Below are positions 29,636 through 41,229 of a DNA stretch of 64,000 nt, piece after piece. A program made the position numbers and the translations under genes. A model generated the notes under the pieces. That model was not told the DNA's origin. It worked only from the letters and a program-made list of their open reading frames with translations, and did not search any database. The DNA comes from Limnanthes douglasii subsp. nivea. Taxonomy: Eukaryota > Streptophyta > Magnoliopsida > Brassicales > Limnanthaceae. Every line of letters starts with the position of its first letter. Within the stretch, counting starts at the first letter, position 1. The stretch lies in assembly GCA_036936605.1 (NCBI GenBank), contig JAUPFV010000002.1, positions 197,555,273-197,619,272 of the forward strand, in the 5' to 3' direction.

Positions 29636-30010
29636 TGGTGTTGGTAAAAACTGATTTGAGGGTAGTTTTGGAAGATATTTAAGTCGTGTAGTATGAAATT
29701 ATGTATGGAGAGTGGAGATAGAATAGAGATGCTTGTATATAATATTTACAGAGAAAAAATTCTAACTCATACAATGTTGTTTTTCAAACTATTTATATTA
29801 TTTTTGGATCTATGGGTCATTCAGATCAGGTCGTTTAACCGGGTCGGCCTTGTAAGCCCCCAGGACAAAAAGTAAGTAAACTAGGCACTTAGCTGAGTCA
29901 ATAAGCATACTAATTACTCATTATGATTTATTTTTTAGGTATGAATTACCTCTCGAAGAAAAATACAACCCTCTTACCGTTTTAGCCTCTAACAAAATTT
30001 GGCTCTATTA
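29636..30010 (-). repeat. 5' LTR of B (375 bp)
   Basis: Same length as the left LTR, with ends TGGTGTTGG and CTCTATTA on the plus strand (the outer end is decayed from TATCA). It is followed by the GAATC duplication at 30011-30015. Confidence 0.88.
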
Positions 30011-30015
30011 GAATC

Positions 30016-31060
30016 AACCCTAACCTTGGAACAATAATATCATGTTAATAATACCTTTTTAGAAAACTCTTATGGTAAAAGTAATTTAACGATCCCCATC
30101 ATGCAACTCTTCAAGTAGAAATAAAGACTCATCAAGCCCGAGGCATCAGAAGAGATTTCGAGTAAGGTCATGTAAATAAAGTTTTGTTCCCAACAACACA
30201 CATCTGTTAGACTATATCTTGAGACTATAAACCACAATTTTGTCGGAAGGTCAGATTCCCTTTAGAGATACTATTTGGATTTTCTTCGTTAGTTGACCCA
30301 GGTATCAACTGCATAGACCACTTCTATCGTTCTTATTATGGGTTCAGACACCTTATAAACTGAAGGTTGCTCATAATGATATATCCACGTGACAGCATCC
30401 AGACAGACTTATGTTGCCAATGAGTCACTTAAAATACTTTTTGGTTTTGAGGATTTTTTTTCATGATATATCATATCGAAGTTGTTTACTTGTCATTTTA
30501 ATATTTTTATAAATTGAATAATCATTTCGTTACGCACCTCCATGTGGTCAAGAGTATGATTGATTGTTAACTAAGCATTTTAACTATTTTTGTTTCAATG
30601 AGTAGCAATTTCATATTTTACCTCATTGTTGGATGCATGAATATTGAAGAGTATTACTTGATGCATTAAATTTTAAAAAAAAAAACATCAAGTTTATCCT
30701 AAATCTACTCCCGGAGTGGTTTGACCCATTAACAGTAAAAGCTGACCACTCATCAACGGAAGAAACTGGTATTTCTGCATAAAGCTATGTTAAGAAATCT
30801 GGCATGCATCAACCTTAATCACGGTTCATGTATTAAATTTTATGTTAAGATCTCGTAACTCTATTTACCACTGCTCTAAAGGCCCATATTTCTCGGGCTT
30901 CTATGGATTTTATAAACCGGGAAGGATATTTAGAAAATAGTATGATGAACTTATATCTTATTATTATATCCATCACAACCAGAGCGAGAGTCTACTTATC
31001 TAGACGATTGTACCTTATCTCTATATCAATCATAATTGATACGACACGAATAAATATTAG
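30016..31060 (-). pseudogene. pol: Old pol remnant G (RNase H and integrase)
   Basis: Minus strand, heavily decayed. CLGLDESLFLLEELHDGD near 30150-30080 matches the integrase zinc-module start of A. SDSLAT near 30420 and ASNNEVKYE near 30640 match the archaeal-like RNase H. A decayed ordinary RNase H lies near 30870. B inserted inside its integrase. A faint continuation (NWPSI) is readable at 3687-3580. It may belong with remnant C (32775-35378), the RT between them being lost. Confidence 0.65.
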
Positions 31061-32034
31061 GTAAACAAGCTAACCAAAGACCTTAAAATATAGAATGTTA
31101 AAATCACGCAGTCGCACAACTAGGCGACCAAAATGGGTTTTTCCAAAAGGTTAAGCCCAAAATAAATATGGATGGACAGTATTGCACGAGTTAGAAAGGA
31201 TTTGGTCGCTTGGCCAATAGCTAGTCATGTGCCATTGCACGACCAAAGGCTCGAAAAACCTGGTCGTGCACCGTTGCACGACCAAAGGCTCGAAAAACCT
31301 GGTCGTGCACCGACGCACGGTCAGATGGGGCTTCGAGGCCTCAACTCATTCATTCAATTAAATTTCTCAATCGGGAAAACGGAAGATGCGTTAGAACCAT
31401 AGATAGAAGTAACGAATCCAAAGCATAACCAAGAATCCAAAGCATAACCAAGAAGGAAGAGAAAATTTATAGTCATCGTTGTTTATAAATCGACGTATGA
31501 CCATCTTTAAAACCAGACCAAAACATAAAAAAAAGTTCCAAAACCCAATTAATTAAATGCCCAATATGTTAGATATTTATAAAAATTATTAAATTTTTAT
31601 TTTCATTATTTCCACCGATGACATATAATTATATAAATATATGTTATTTATATGTTTTTATTCGTTATTTATTGTAAATTTTTCATTTTTGTTAAAAAAA
31701 ATTGGCTTATATAATTTAGTAATATTTTTACAGAACTTTTAAAAAAGTTAAGTTATATTGTGTTTTAATTTTTTATTTAATATTGTTAATATGTTTATTA
31801 TTGATTTTAATAATGTTTATTTTTAATAATTGTTTACATTATTGTTAAACATTTTATAAATATTTTAATTATTTTCTTTTTGCTTTTTATTTTGCAAAAT
31901 GATGTCAAATGTATTTACCGAGAAACCGTACTATCATATAATACTCAAATTATAATTTATGGTTACTTAATACCCATTTATTTATGTAACTCTCAATCAA
32001 TATCTTTTTTTATAATACCTTAAATACTTATGCT
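31061..32034. other. Non-coding AT-rich segment with short repeats
   Basis: No gene is seen. It includes a 39-bp hairpin-forming duplication (31235-31312), a perfect 19-bp tandem duplication (31415-31433 and 31434-31452) and, from about 31451 to 31760, a diverged copy of 2925-3190. The rest is over 75% A+T by eye. Confidence 0.5.
31235..31312 (+). repeat. Perfect 39-bp tandem duplication with hairpin arms
   Basis: Two identical units run TTGCACGACC...GGTCGTGCACCG. Within each unit GCACGACC and GGTCGTGC are exact inverted repeats, so each can fold into a stem of at least 8 bp. Confidence 0.88.
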
Positions 32035-32050
32035 TCATCACCAACACTCT

Positions 32051-32270
32051 TCTTTTTTTTCGGAGGGAACCCGCAGCCGCTATTCAGAGTGCAATGAGTG
32101 CGCACAGGGTAAACCCTCAGCCTGACGCGATAGCCTGCAAACCAACGCCAGAAGGTAAACCACACAAGGTGACAGGCTCAGCCGAGAAAGCGTATGCAGA
32201 GGGACTCGAACTCATGACCTTTTGGTTATAAGAATGCCATGCTCAACCAACTCGGCTACCCCTTGGGGGC
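32051..32270 (-). mobile_element. tRNA-derived SINE (220 bp)
   Basis: On the minus strand it begins with a tRNA-like head. GTAGCCGAGTTGG is a good RNA polymerase III box A and GAGTTCGAGTCC a good box B. CTTATAAC in the anticodon-loop position suggests a tRNA-Ile(UAU)-like source, though this is uncertain. A GC-richer body and a short A-run (minus strand GAAAAAAAAGA) follow. The flanks are a perfect 16-bp duplication TCATCACCAACACTCT (32035-32050 and 32271-32286). A SINE is copied by LINE enzymes in trans. The perfect duplication suggests a fairly recent insertion. Confidence 0.92.
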
Positions 32271-32408
32271 TCATCACCAACACTCTAATTACTTCTAATT
32301 CTTGAATCAAAGTTTATCTTTTTATTTTATTTTTTAAAGGTCCATATCTTTCAAACCGGAGTTCGGAAAAAATCTGAAAGTACCATCAATTTTGTTTCAT
32401 AAGGCAAA

Positions 32409-32712
32409 CATGCGAGTTCAACAATGAGAATTCTGTATATTTTTAGATTCATTGATGATATTATTTGAATTCTTTTTTTAAAAAACTTTTGCTAGTAACA
32501 TGCGAGTTCAACCATGAGAATTCTGTATATTTTTAACCATGCGAGTTTATTGAATATTGACATGAGAGTTTTTATTATAATTCAACCGTGAAAGTTCTTC
32601 ATTAGATCATTATGGTTCCAACCATGAGAGTTATGTATATTTTTTAATATGGGAGTTTTATATATTATGTTTCAAAACATGAAAATTTTATTTATTTTCA
32701 ACCATGTAAGTT
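32409..32712 (+). repeat. Degenerate CATGAGAGTT minisatellite
   Basis: About nine loosely spaced copies of AACCATGAGAGTTCTGTATA-type words separated by T-rich stretches, with unit spacing of about 25-50 bp. AT-rich DNA from 32287 to 32770 around it shows no gene. Confidence 0.7.
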
Positions 32713-32774
32713 CCAAACAAATTCAAAAATTATCATTAATAGATCTACTTTTGTTCGTCTTAAAAAATAAAGTC

Positions 32775-33060
32775 ATAGTACTTTTGTTTTTAAACCCTAC
32801 TATGATTCTATTCGATCGGAGAATAACAGATGGGTTCTTAATTTGTTTCTAGGTAGACATAAATAACATATTAGGTGAGCTACCATTGTCGGTTAAGATT
32901 CGTCGGATTTTTGTTCCCTCAACATAAGCCCCAATTACCACAACATCCTCACGCGGGCCAGTGATATTTCTTAAGTCATCTTCATAAAAAACTATGAAGG
33001 GAGCAGGGTTCTAATATAGATGAAAATACATATTCCCTTCTAATTATATGGTCCAACTAT
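32775..33060 (-). pseudogene. pol: Protease remnant of element C
   Basis: Minus strand: FYEDDLRNITGPREDVVVIG, RRILTDNGSSPNMLFMST (DTG changed to DNG) and KNPSVILRSNRIIVGF. Homology ends near 32775, where AT-rich repeats begin, so RT and everything after it are missing here. Confidence 0.72.
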
Positions 33061-34880
33061 TAACATGCTTTTTTTCTAGAGAAACTCAAAGGTGTTGTCA
33101 TCGTATCACCTCCGAAAATAGTAAATGATTCGAAAAATTGACACAACTTGGACACCTTTCTCCTATTTTCAGTCACCGCATTCACTCGAACCCGATCTGG
33201 AGCAAGATCAAAATATTCCAAATCCACATTGAATTGCTCAATAATCATCATTGTACTTTCCTGTTTGGGAGCCTCTGTTGCTTGCCTTTGGACAAAAGAC
33301 AAAGCAAATTAAATCCCACTTGTGCTAGGCTGTGATATGTTGCTCACTTTTATGTTACCCCCTTGCGACTTAACAAAGGTGGTCAATTTCCTATTTTTAA
33401 TCAAGGATTATATCTCCTGCTTTAAATCAATACAATCCTTAGTATTGTTCCCTACATCATTGTGGTACTTACATAATCACGTGTTTCAATTTTCCCTTAG
33501 AGTCTGGATTGGTGCATGCCTTCGAAATTGCATAATTGTTTTTGACCTATCATAAAGGCTTGTAATATTTTCAATCATTTATGCCAAATAATTAGGCTGG
33601 ACCTAATGATTCCATATTGACCTATATTGTTGCCCTTGATTAGATTGGCTTTGCCTTGGACGATGAGAACCATATCCTGAATCACTCAGACAATTGCTAA
33701 CTGTAGCTTGTGACTGGCAACTAGCTTAAGAAGAGGGTTGATGAGGTTATCTCAATTTTTAAATTCTTCCATTGCGATTTTCTTTCAAACATAGCTTAAC
33801 AAACCACCCTAAGTCATTGATTTCTTCTGGGTCGCCGAATCAGCCAATTCACCAGCTAACAACCCTTGTCGAAGTGCAGATATAACTACATATTCGAAGC
33901 AATCCACCAACTCATCTTTGGTATTCAAAAATCATTGGATATAATCCTTTAATATCTCATTAAGGTGTTTTCAACAATGGATTATTATATCTCCATTCCC
34001 TTTAATCTCTTTACTCTCTACAAATTGTCTTCAGAATGCCATCCCAACCATGTCAAAATTCTTGATCGACCTCTGCACAATAGCTTTTCGTCATCATGAA
34101 AATTTTAAATTGCTCAAGATGATTATTAGGGTTTTGGATCTCATCATCTTTCTCAATTTTTGAAATGTTGAAACGCCTAGGAAGATTTTTGGAAAGGATA
34201 TTTGAAGACAAAGATGATTGTCTCAAATTATGTCATTGACTAAAAATGTGATCCTCATTAGGTGTGGAAAAAATCCTAGGCCCGGATTACATAGAAAATT
34301 TATCATTGCGAAAATGTTCTAAGTTATGGCCAGCTGACCCATTCATTTTTCCTTGATATTCTATCTTTTCTCTCTTACCCTTCCGGGTCCTTTTCAGTTC
34401 CAAAGAATCTTTTTACTAGTTTATGGTGTACGTTTTATTTTATTTTAGTTTGGAGCTTCCCTTTCTTTTTCTTAAGACAATGGTCACTGCTCGAAAAAGA
34501 TAATAAACTTCTGAGTGTGTTGTTGAGCCTTCGAAAAAGTCCAAAGTGCTAGAAAAATGTTTAGCTCAATACTCATTTTTAGATTCTCGGTGGGCTTTAA
34601 GGGACCAGTCATCTTGACTTTGTTTCATATTCTCTGTCTCAGCAGATTTTGGATACTTCGATGGAATGTTTTCTCCCAAATCATTCTCAACATGTTTCTA
34701 GGCTATCAATGCTTCAACCTCTGCTCGTAATTGATCACGATCTTCTTGCATGAAAAGCCTTTATTTAGTATCATTATTCATATAAGAAGTGTGTACATGC
34801 TCATCTTCGACTCTAACCTCTTCATTTTCAAGAGGAAATGGTATATATCTGCATATCACGATCCATGTGTCAAAGATCTC
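33060..34880 (-). pseudogene. gag: Gag of element C
   Basis: Minus strand, read right to left. It has an N-terminal coiled part (MQEDRDQLRAEVEALIA near 34750), the Gag core at about 34160-33750 with several stops, and the post-Gag linker at 33302-33060 (IIEQFNVDLEYFDLAPDRVR, FFESFTIFGGDTMTT). The family is like B. Confidence 0.75.
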
Positions 34881-34942
34881 TGAAGATAAAAGTTGGTATG
34901 CTATGTTTTGGATATTGCTTATCCGTGTACCTTACTGAAATT

Positions 34943-34960
34943 CTTCTAGTGTGGTCGCCA
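34943..34960 (-). other. Primer binding site of C
   Basis: The minus strand reads TGGCGACCACACTAGAAG, the first 11 bases matching the tRNA-Arg-like site of E. Confidence 0.62.
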
Positions 34961-34962
34961 AT

Positions 34963-35378
34963 TTTATAAAGATAAAATTTTATCGGGAGGTATTTAGATA
35001 AATGTCTAGGTGATATATTAAATTTAAGATGAAAGGTAGATAGATAATTGAGCCGCTATATTTAATGCTTAGAGAGATAAAGTCTCAATCCTCTTAAATA
35101 TTGTTATTTTGAGTCTTTATAGGCTAACTTTGGGTTAATGGGCCAACCGGGTCGGGTTATGGATATGGGTCAAACCCATAAGCCTCAAAGTCGTTAACCA
35201 TTATTAATTATTCATATTTAACAAACAAAGTTATAGTAATACACAACTGAGTTAAAAAGGTAAAAATGTTGAGTCAATATGGTATTTATTTCGGATCTAA
35301 ATTGCCCCCTCGAAGAAATCCGACCATATTTCTGGCTATTGCACTCAAAGATATCCGACCCCATCAAAAATAACATCA
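34963..35378 (-). repeat. Probable 5' LTR of C
   Basis: In element orientation it starts TGATGTTATT (35378) and ends just before AATTGGCGACC. Words such as TTCGGATCTAAATT-CCCTC-CGAAGAAATCCGACC and AACCGGGTCGGG are shared with the B LTR. No partner LTR was found, so the outer boundary is an estimate. Confidence 0.5.
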
Positions 35379-36643
35379 GTTCTTCATAAGAGAGAGAATA
35401 TGAGAGATCAAATGTTATATTCATTGAGTAAATCTCTTATTTATACTGATACAATATATCTTTTTATTAATAAAGAGAATCAATATATGTATTAGACACT
35501 ACTATTAAATCTACTACAAGATAGCATACGTGTAATCTAACGTGTGATTTCATGGTTTAATATATATTTATTCAAACTGCTCACCAAATCATGACACAAT
35601 GGACCCTAAGCTCTAGTAAGCTAAACAATTATTACCGGATGGCTTTTTCCCTTATCAATAGTCTCATAGTTCTTACAAGAGTGTCGAGGAATGACTAGAA
35701 TATTTTTAATACCTAGGACGTTTGGTATATTTGTTTTTATCACTACTAAAGTTTGATTTTTACTTTAATAGTCTAATTGAACCACATAATACTTATAGCT
35801 AGAATTCTAAGAGTCTTGAGATCTGTTGGTATTACATTTGATGGACTCAACTTAGTCTAGCCAAACAAACCTTGGAGATGTCTCCAGATTGGTTCGTGCT
35901 GACCATGTTCTAGTCTTATTAAAAATCCATCGCCCGTCAAAATATTTCTTGAGGAAAATATATATAGTTTTTTCACATGTAAAAATAGTATAACTAATAG
36001 GTAGCATGATGTTAGAGTCTCTGATAAAAATGAATTTAAAAGACTATATATGTGCTTTAGAATACTTCGGCTTACTCCGACATAAATGAGAGTAACCCAT
36101 CATCCCTAATCATTTTGGAAAAAAATAACTAACACACTTTTATGATGTACTATTTAACAGAGCTAAATCTTATTCCTTGAATGCTGCGGTATAGCTGAAG
36201 CCTTGTTATTTAAATATTCTCTTTGTTTTGCAAAGGTAAAATAAAGATAATTAAAATAAAATAGGTAGGAAGGATACAACTCTGTTGTGGTATCTGTGAT
36301 TTATTAGACTTCATATTGTTATTTTAGTATTGTGAACTGAATCAAAAGCTTGTTTTTCTAATAATTTTAGTTTTGTCACCCTTAATACTTTAAGAGATTG
36401 GGTTTATTGTTGATGATTATTTTGAAGCTTGAATATATTTCCATCCCATACTAATCTTTTATGTTTCTTTATTTGTTGTTATAGGGTACTGAAACCCAAG
36501 TAATGAATTTATTGCTAGTTTTTTTTACGTTTTTGTCACACTTCACTTTTATCATTTCACTATTTATTTTGAGTTGAGAGTTTTTCTCCTCCTCTTTTCG
36601 TGACAGTCTGAAAGATTAAAATAATTTGTGGCTTGCTAAGGTT
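35379..36643. other. Unassigned AT-rich DNA
   Basis: No reading frame of note. The first 100 bp (GAGAGATCAAATG..., CTCTTATTTATACTGATACA) look like the inside of a copia-type LTR, but I found no second copy, primer site or coding region. Nothing else is recognised. Confidence 0.35.
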
Positions 36644-36648
36644 GAGCC

Positions 36649-37005
36649 TAATCAGATCGGATATCTACAGGGATATATTAAAGTAATTCTGTTTTTATCT
36701 GAATGGGTAGTTCGGAAATAATCTTAAGTGGACCTATGACTCAGCTGTTTTCCTAGCACCTCAATTCTTGGGCTTGGGGGCTCATATGATTGACCCGAAT
36801 ATAAGATCTGACCCGCATGACGCATGGGTCATAAAAACGTGTAAATACCCCAGCCAACAACATTAAAAGGATTGGATTTTTTCTAGAAACATTAAATACA
36901 AGCATACATCTCATTTCTCTCACTACTCTATATAAAAAATACTTAATATTAATCTATTAAAGGAACTTCTCTCTTTTACCCCTGAACCAAATTTTTCAAT
37001 CAATA
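36649..37005 (+). repeat. 5' LTR of D (357 bp)
   Basis: It starts TAATCAGATCGG, against TGATCATATCGG in the 3' copy, and ends CAATCAATA, against CCATCAACA. GTGTAAATACCCC at about 36839 is a decayed TATA box, TATAAATA in the 3' copy. Confidence 0.85.
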
Positions 37006-37008
37006 AAT

Positions 37009-37026
37009 TGGCGACCATATTGGGAG
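37009..37026 (+). other. Primer binding site of D
   Basis: TGGCGACCATATTGGGAG lies 3 bp after the LTR and has three differences from the site in E. Confidence 0.7.
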
Positions 37027-38828
37027 ATAAAGCTACTTGAATAACTTTATTCAAGACCTTCCTTGTGATTCAAAGTTTGGAAATCTTTGGGATATAGATC
37101 TCAATATACAAGAAGTGCTACCTCGTGAAAATGAATTAATAAGAGATGTGAATGAGCATGCCACTCTGTCTCATGTCAATCACAACACAGATGAAATACC
37201 GTTCATGCAAGATGAGTGTGATCAGTTGAGAGTTGAGATTGAAGCTCTGAGAGCCCAAAGATAAATTGAAAGGGCATTGGAAGAAACATCTGATGCGAGA
37301 GGTATATCTACAGATGAGCCTGGTGATAATAATAAAAAAAGGGCAAAATGATCAGTCCACAAAGGCTCATATTAACTCTAAATACGTGCATCGGGCTAAA
37401 CAAGTAATGAGTGCATCAGATTCTTTTGATAGTCCAAACACTGCTTCTGACTTTAATAAGACTTTTTTATCCATTAGTGAGCAGGGTAGTCAGAAAAACA
37501 AAATAAGGTTAACCAAGAAACACTCGAGGAAAAGAGACATGAAGGGCGAGATGAAAAAGAATAAATACTAAAGAAAAATAAAAAGATCGGCAGATCACGG
37601 TATTGACCATCTATTGAGTGATCAATTTTCTACCCAGTCTGAACCATGTATATTTTCCACTCTTGATGAAGATACAATTTTTTAATTGTACCCATAATTT
37701 GAGGCAATAACCTTTGTTCTCAAATATACTCTTCGAACTTCTACCCAAGCACTTTGACAGATCCAAAATGAAGAAGTATGATGGAAGTAAAGACCCTGAT
37801 AACCACCTCGAGCAGTTCAATTTGTTTGTGATCAACTTTAATGATGATACTAGACTTTTGTACCGAGTTTTCTCACAAACGTTTAAAGGGAGTGCCTTGA
37901 AATGGTATAATAGTTTACCACATGGATATATAAATAACTTTGATGTGTTGTGGATGGCATTTCAGAGACAATTCGTGGGGAGTAAAGAGCTTAAAGGGAA
38001 TGGTGACACAATCATCCATTGCTCCCAAGAGCCGAATGAATCTTTGAAAGAATGCATCAGTCTTTTTGTGAATACGAAGAACGGGTTGGCTGATTGTTTT
38101 GAAAAAATGGTTATCGTCTCTCTAAACAAAGGTTTAAATACGGGTGAGTTAGCAGATTCGGTAACTCGGAAAAAAACAATGACATGGGGTGGATTATTGA
38201 ATCAGGTCGGAAAACAAATTAAGATTGATGAAACTAAGAAATCTAAAGTATCGCGCCAGAATATATCAACTCCTACAGTGTCAATCCCACAATCCAGTAC
38301 TCAATCCCAGGCTAAAGTTAAGTACAAGCCTAAAGATTCCGGACATGAGTCACATCAGCCAAGACAGAATCAACCAAGTCAAGCCCGACATTTATACCTA
38401 AGAAAGGTCCGTGAATTCAACTTGAATGGTTTGCCAAATTGGGTGAAAGCTATTATTTATGATAAAACTAAAATTATTGTGCATTTTAAAAGATCAACCC
38501 CAATTTTGTCTCCTAGAGAGAATCAGAATACTCGCTTTTGCAAGTACCACAATGATGTGGGTCATGATATCTAGGATTTCATCGCTCCAAACAAGAAGTA
38601 AAAAATTTAATTAAGAGAGGAAAATTGTATGCTTTTGTTAAAAAACAAGGGAGCAATAGGCAAGTTAACGCTCAATATCAATCTAATACGAATATAACAA
38701 GAGCAACGTTACCAAGTGGTCTAGGGAAAAGTATAGGTGCATCAAGATAAGTAGATGCTATGGTCATTATAGAAAGTTTTGATGTGGATTTGGAGTATCT
38801 AGACCTTGATCCAGATCGGAATCAAGAT
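37027..38828 (+). pseudogene. gag: Gag of D
   Basis: It begins with an Asn/Asp-rich N terminus (MNNFIQDLPC) and a short coiled part (DQLRVEIEALRAQ, then a stop at 37262). The Gag core is at 37760-38220 (KMKKYDGSKDPDNHLEQF, LKWYNSLPHGYINNFD, FVGSKELKGNGDTIIHC, RKKTMTWGGLLNQVGKQI). The zinc-knuckle variant is CKYHNDVGH near 38539. Stops follow at 38572. The post-Gag linker (ESFDVDLEYLDLDPD) is cut by F at 38829 and resumes at 48774. The core is 286 codons without a stop, the best preserved part of D. Confidence 0.83.
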
Positions 38829-38833
38829 GGGAT

Positions 38834-39273
38834 TGATGATTTCAATAAATCCTCAAGTCAGTTTGGAAGCGAAAATGTTCCTATGAGAGCGAAAATGTTC
38901 CTATGAGAGCGTATGTCTAAGAAATGTTTGTATCGGATCGTATGAATAAGAAATTAGTAATTAGTAGTGAGAGAAAGAGACAAAAAGAATAAATATATCA
39001 ATAATTGTCTAATTATTGACAATTTCCCCCAAAAAGGAATGTCCTTTATATAGTACATGAGATGAATAGTAAAATTACGTGATTACCACTGTTAAAGTGG
39101 ATTTCTCTCCCCACTCATTTACTCTTTACAAACAAGTTTTAAGGGTATATCATTTAGCCCCTTTATCTCTTATTTTTGCTTTAATTTAATCCTCAATCAT
39201 TAACTACATGAATTTATTCTTTATATTCAATATAATAAACTTTGTTACTATCTACATTATTCTTTCCTTATCA
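38834..39273 (-). repeat. 3' LTR of F (440 bp)
   Basis: On the plus strand it starts TGATGATTTC and ends CCTTATCA. It holds a perfect 20-bp tandem duplication (38869-38888 and 38889-38908) absent from the other LTR. Confidence 0.87.
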
Positions 39274-39290
39274 GTAGCCCCCCAGTCCTT
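39274..39290 (-). other. Polypurine tract of F
   Basis: The minus strand reads AAGGACTGGGGGGCTAC directly before the 3' LTR. Confidence 0.65.
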
Positions 39291-39589
39291 GTGAAAAATA
39301 TCTGAATGAGGACTGACTAATGGATACCATCATCCCTTCCGTTTACACCTCCTCGAATTTATTTGTATGATCTTCAGTACCTCTCCTAGGATCAGACGCT
39401 TTCACTATTGGTGTTCCATAAATAAATTGCTTTACCGATATCTCTCGGATCATGCTGTATGAGATTTGTTTGAATTTATGACATCACTCTTAGTCATGAT
39501 TACCACACCTAAACCATCATTTCTTTTAACTTTTCGTGTCTTTGTCTAGCCGTTATGGTGTCAGAAATAACTTAGACTATGAAATCACT

Positions 39590-39780
39590 TATGGCCACAT
39601 GTCGCATATCTACTACTGCATGTCATCGCGCCATTTGAAGCAATTTGTAAGAGAGGTAAGGTGTCAAAGATTTCTTTGCAACTAACCTTTTAACTTCTGC
39701 CCTTTAATACCCACAACTTTCACTATAAATATTCATCTCCTTCTCTACTTCTAAGTTTACAAACTTTGAGTAGAAAACGC
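39590..39780 (+). promoter_or_regulatory. Predicted promoter of F antisense gene
   Basis: CCACATGTCG (39595-39604) is a decayed counterpart of the GACACGTGTC box. TATAAA is at 39724-39729. The order matches the promoters in A, T1, B and D, with shorter spacing. Confidence 0.5.
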
Positions 39781-41159
39781 ATGTTCAAGAGAGAGAAAAT
39801 ATTACCTTTCAACCCAAATTCTTTTCTTGTCTTTCATACCTGAAGAGTTTATCAATCTCGAAACATACAAACTTTGGAGGTGGTTCAATATCTCAAACCA
39901 AGCTGCTGCTTGTAGAAATTCCGGTGGTAGAGGATACCTAACGCATGCAGACATTTTTGAGACAAACTTTCGTGATAACTAGTCCCATATCCGGGAACGG
40001 GTTTCTCTTGCTGCTTATCCTCCCGGTCAAACTTGTCCAAGAAATAACAAGGTTGACCCTTCTTCATCTAGACCCACTCACGAACCTTCTCCTTTCTTAA
40101 CAATAGGTAATGAAAAAGAAAAGATTGTCAGAGTAAATAAAGGAGAGCGTGTTAAGAGGAAGAGATCCCCAAATCCGCCTACCAAGTCTATCCGGGTAAA
40201 AATTTCATCTTCTACTGCAACCCCTCAGATAACTCCGCAAGGGTCCCCTGAAACGACTCCCGGGGTTAGCCTCTGGAAATCTTCTACGAGGAGTATTTTC
40301 CTGGAACAAGTTTTGAAATTCATTCATGAAATCCAAGAGAGAAGTTTGATTGACGAATCTGACAACGATCAAGAAAAGAATGATGTAGTTGTGGTTGAGG
40401 CCCAACTCTTACATGTTGTTCCTGTAGTGGTTCCTCCTCCCGGACCATCTGTGCCAAGTTAAGGTGTATCTTCTCCTCACCCTGAAATTACGACTGACCC
40501 TCTTCTTAGGCTAGGAGATACTTCATCGGTGAAGAAGGAAAAGGAAAATAAGAAACGTGCCACAGACGTGCCCTTGAACATAGAATATGTTTTACGGGAC
40601 AATCTTCGCGGAATTGAAACCAAACATCTACTTACCTTTCACAAAGTGAAGTACAAATATTTCCACCCGACCGAGGAGCTGAAAATTAAAGACTGATGGG
40701 GAATTCCCATAAATATTACAATTCGGTTCCCCACCGTTGGAGAGACTCCGTTGTCCGTTCGCAATAATGAACTGATTCTTTACACCGAACTCATGAATTA
40801 GAGCTTTCGTCTGCCTCTTGATCCTGCTCTAATTCAGTACTTTAATCTTATCGGACTCTGCCCCTCTCAAGCTGGCGCTAACATGTGGTACACCCTCATG
40901 GCCTGCATTATGGCTTCTAGGCTTTCTGAGACAGCCTTCTTCATGGAACAACTCATCTCCATCTCAGGTGTAGTTAAGAACTTTCATTACCCCTTTTATT
41001 CTCTTGGTTTTGCGAGGAAATACAAGATGATCAAATATATTTTAGAGACCGACAAAAAATGAAAGCAAAAATTTATTTTTATCTCTGGGATATGGGAAAC
41101 CGGCTTTGAAAATCCGGTCGACCTTCCTCATTGATTGACTTTAAAGTAGTCCGGACAAG
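39781..41159 (+). pseudogene. Antisense gene of F, exon 1
   Basis: The start is uncertain; an ATG at 39781 follows the TATA box. A Ser/Pro/Thr-rich linker (about 40080-40560) leads into the central domain: IETKHLLTFHKVKYKYFHP, LDPALIQYFNLIGLCPSQAG, MWYTLMACIMASRLSE and KNFHYPFYSLGF. The domain order equals that of A, with stops at about 40696, 40798 and 41060. It ends at a GTATGC donor (41160). It is the most divergent copy of this gene, so its survival as a pattern is informative. Confidence 0.78.
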
Positions 41160-41229
41160 GTATGCATCCTCATATGTTACTCAATTTTCGTCATTAAAAT
41201 TGAATAATTTAAGGTATTTTTTTAAACAG
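41160..41229 (+). other. Intron of F antisense gene (70 bp)
   Basis: It begins GTATGC and ends TTTTTAAACAG. It lies at the same place in the gene as the introns in A, T1 and B. Confidence 0.72.

Larger units (their letters stand above)
3688..30010 (-). mobile_element. Tat-type Ty3/gypsy element B (old, interrupted)
   Basis: Two 375-bp LTRs (3688-4062 and 29636-30010) are flanked by a perfect 5-bp duplication GAATC (3683-3687 and 30011-30015). Gag and pol are read on the minus strand from right to left. The antisense gene is on the plus strand near the left LTR. The hAT at 4928-20307 interrupts it. Without the hAT and its duplicated 8 bp the element is about 10.9 kb, close to A (10.5 kb). The LTRs differ at very roughly 15-20% of positions by eye and every reading frame is broken, so B is old and immobile. 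It landed in the older remnant G. Confidence 0.9.

Noticed and set aside
31172..31402. A 76-codon frame with repeated peptides
   Set aside because: It is produced by the 39-bp tandem duplication; no start context or homology.
32204..32268. A tRNA gene on the minus strand
   Set aside because: The tRNA-like head is part of a SINE with a tail and a target duplication; stems are imperfect.
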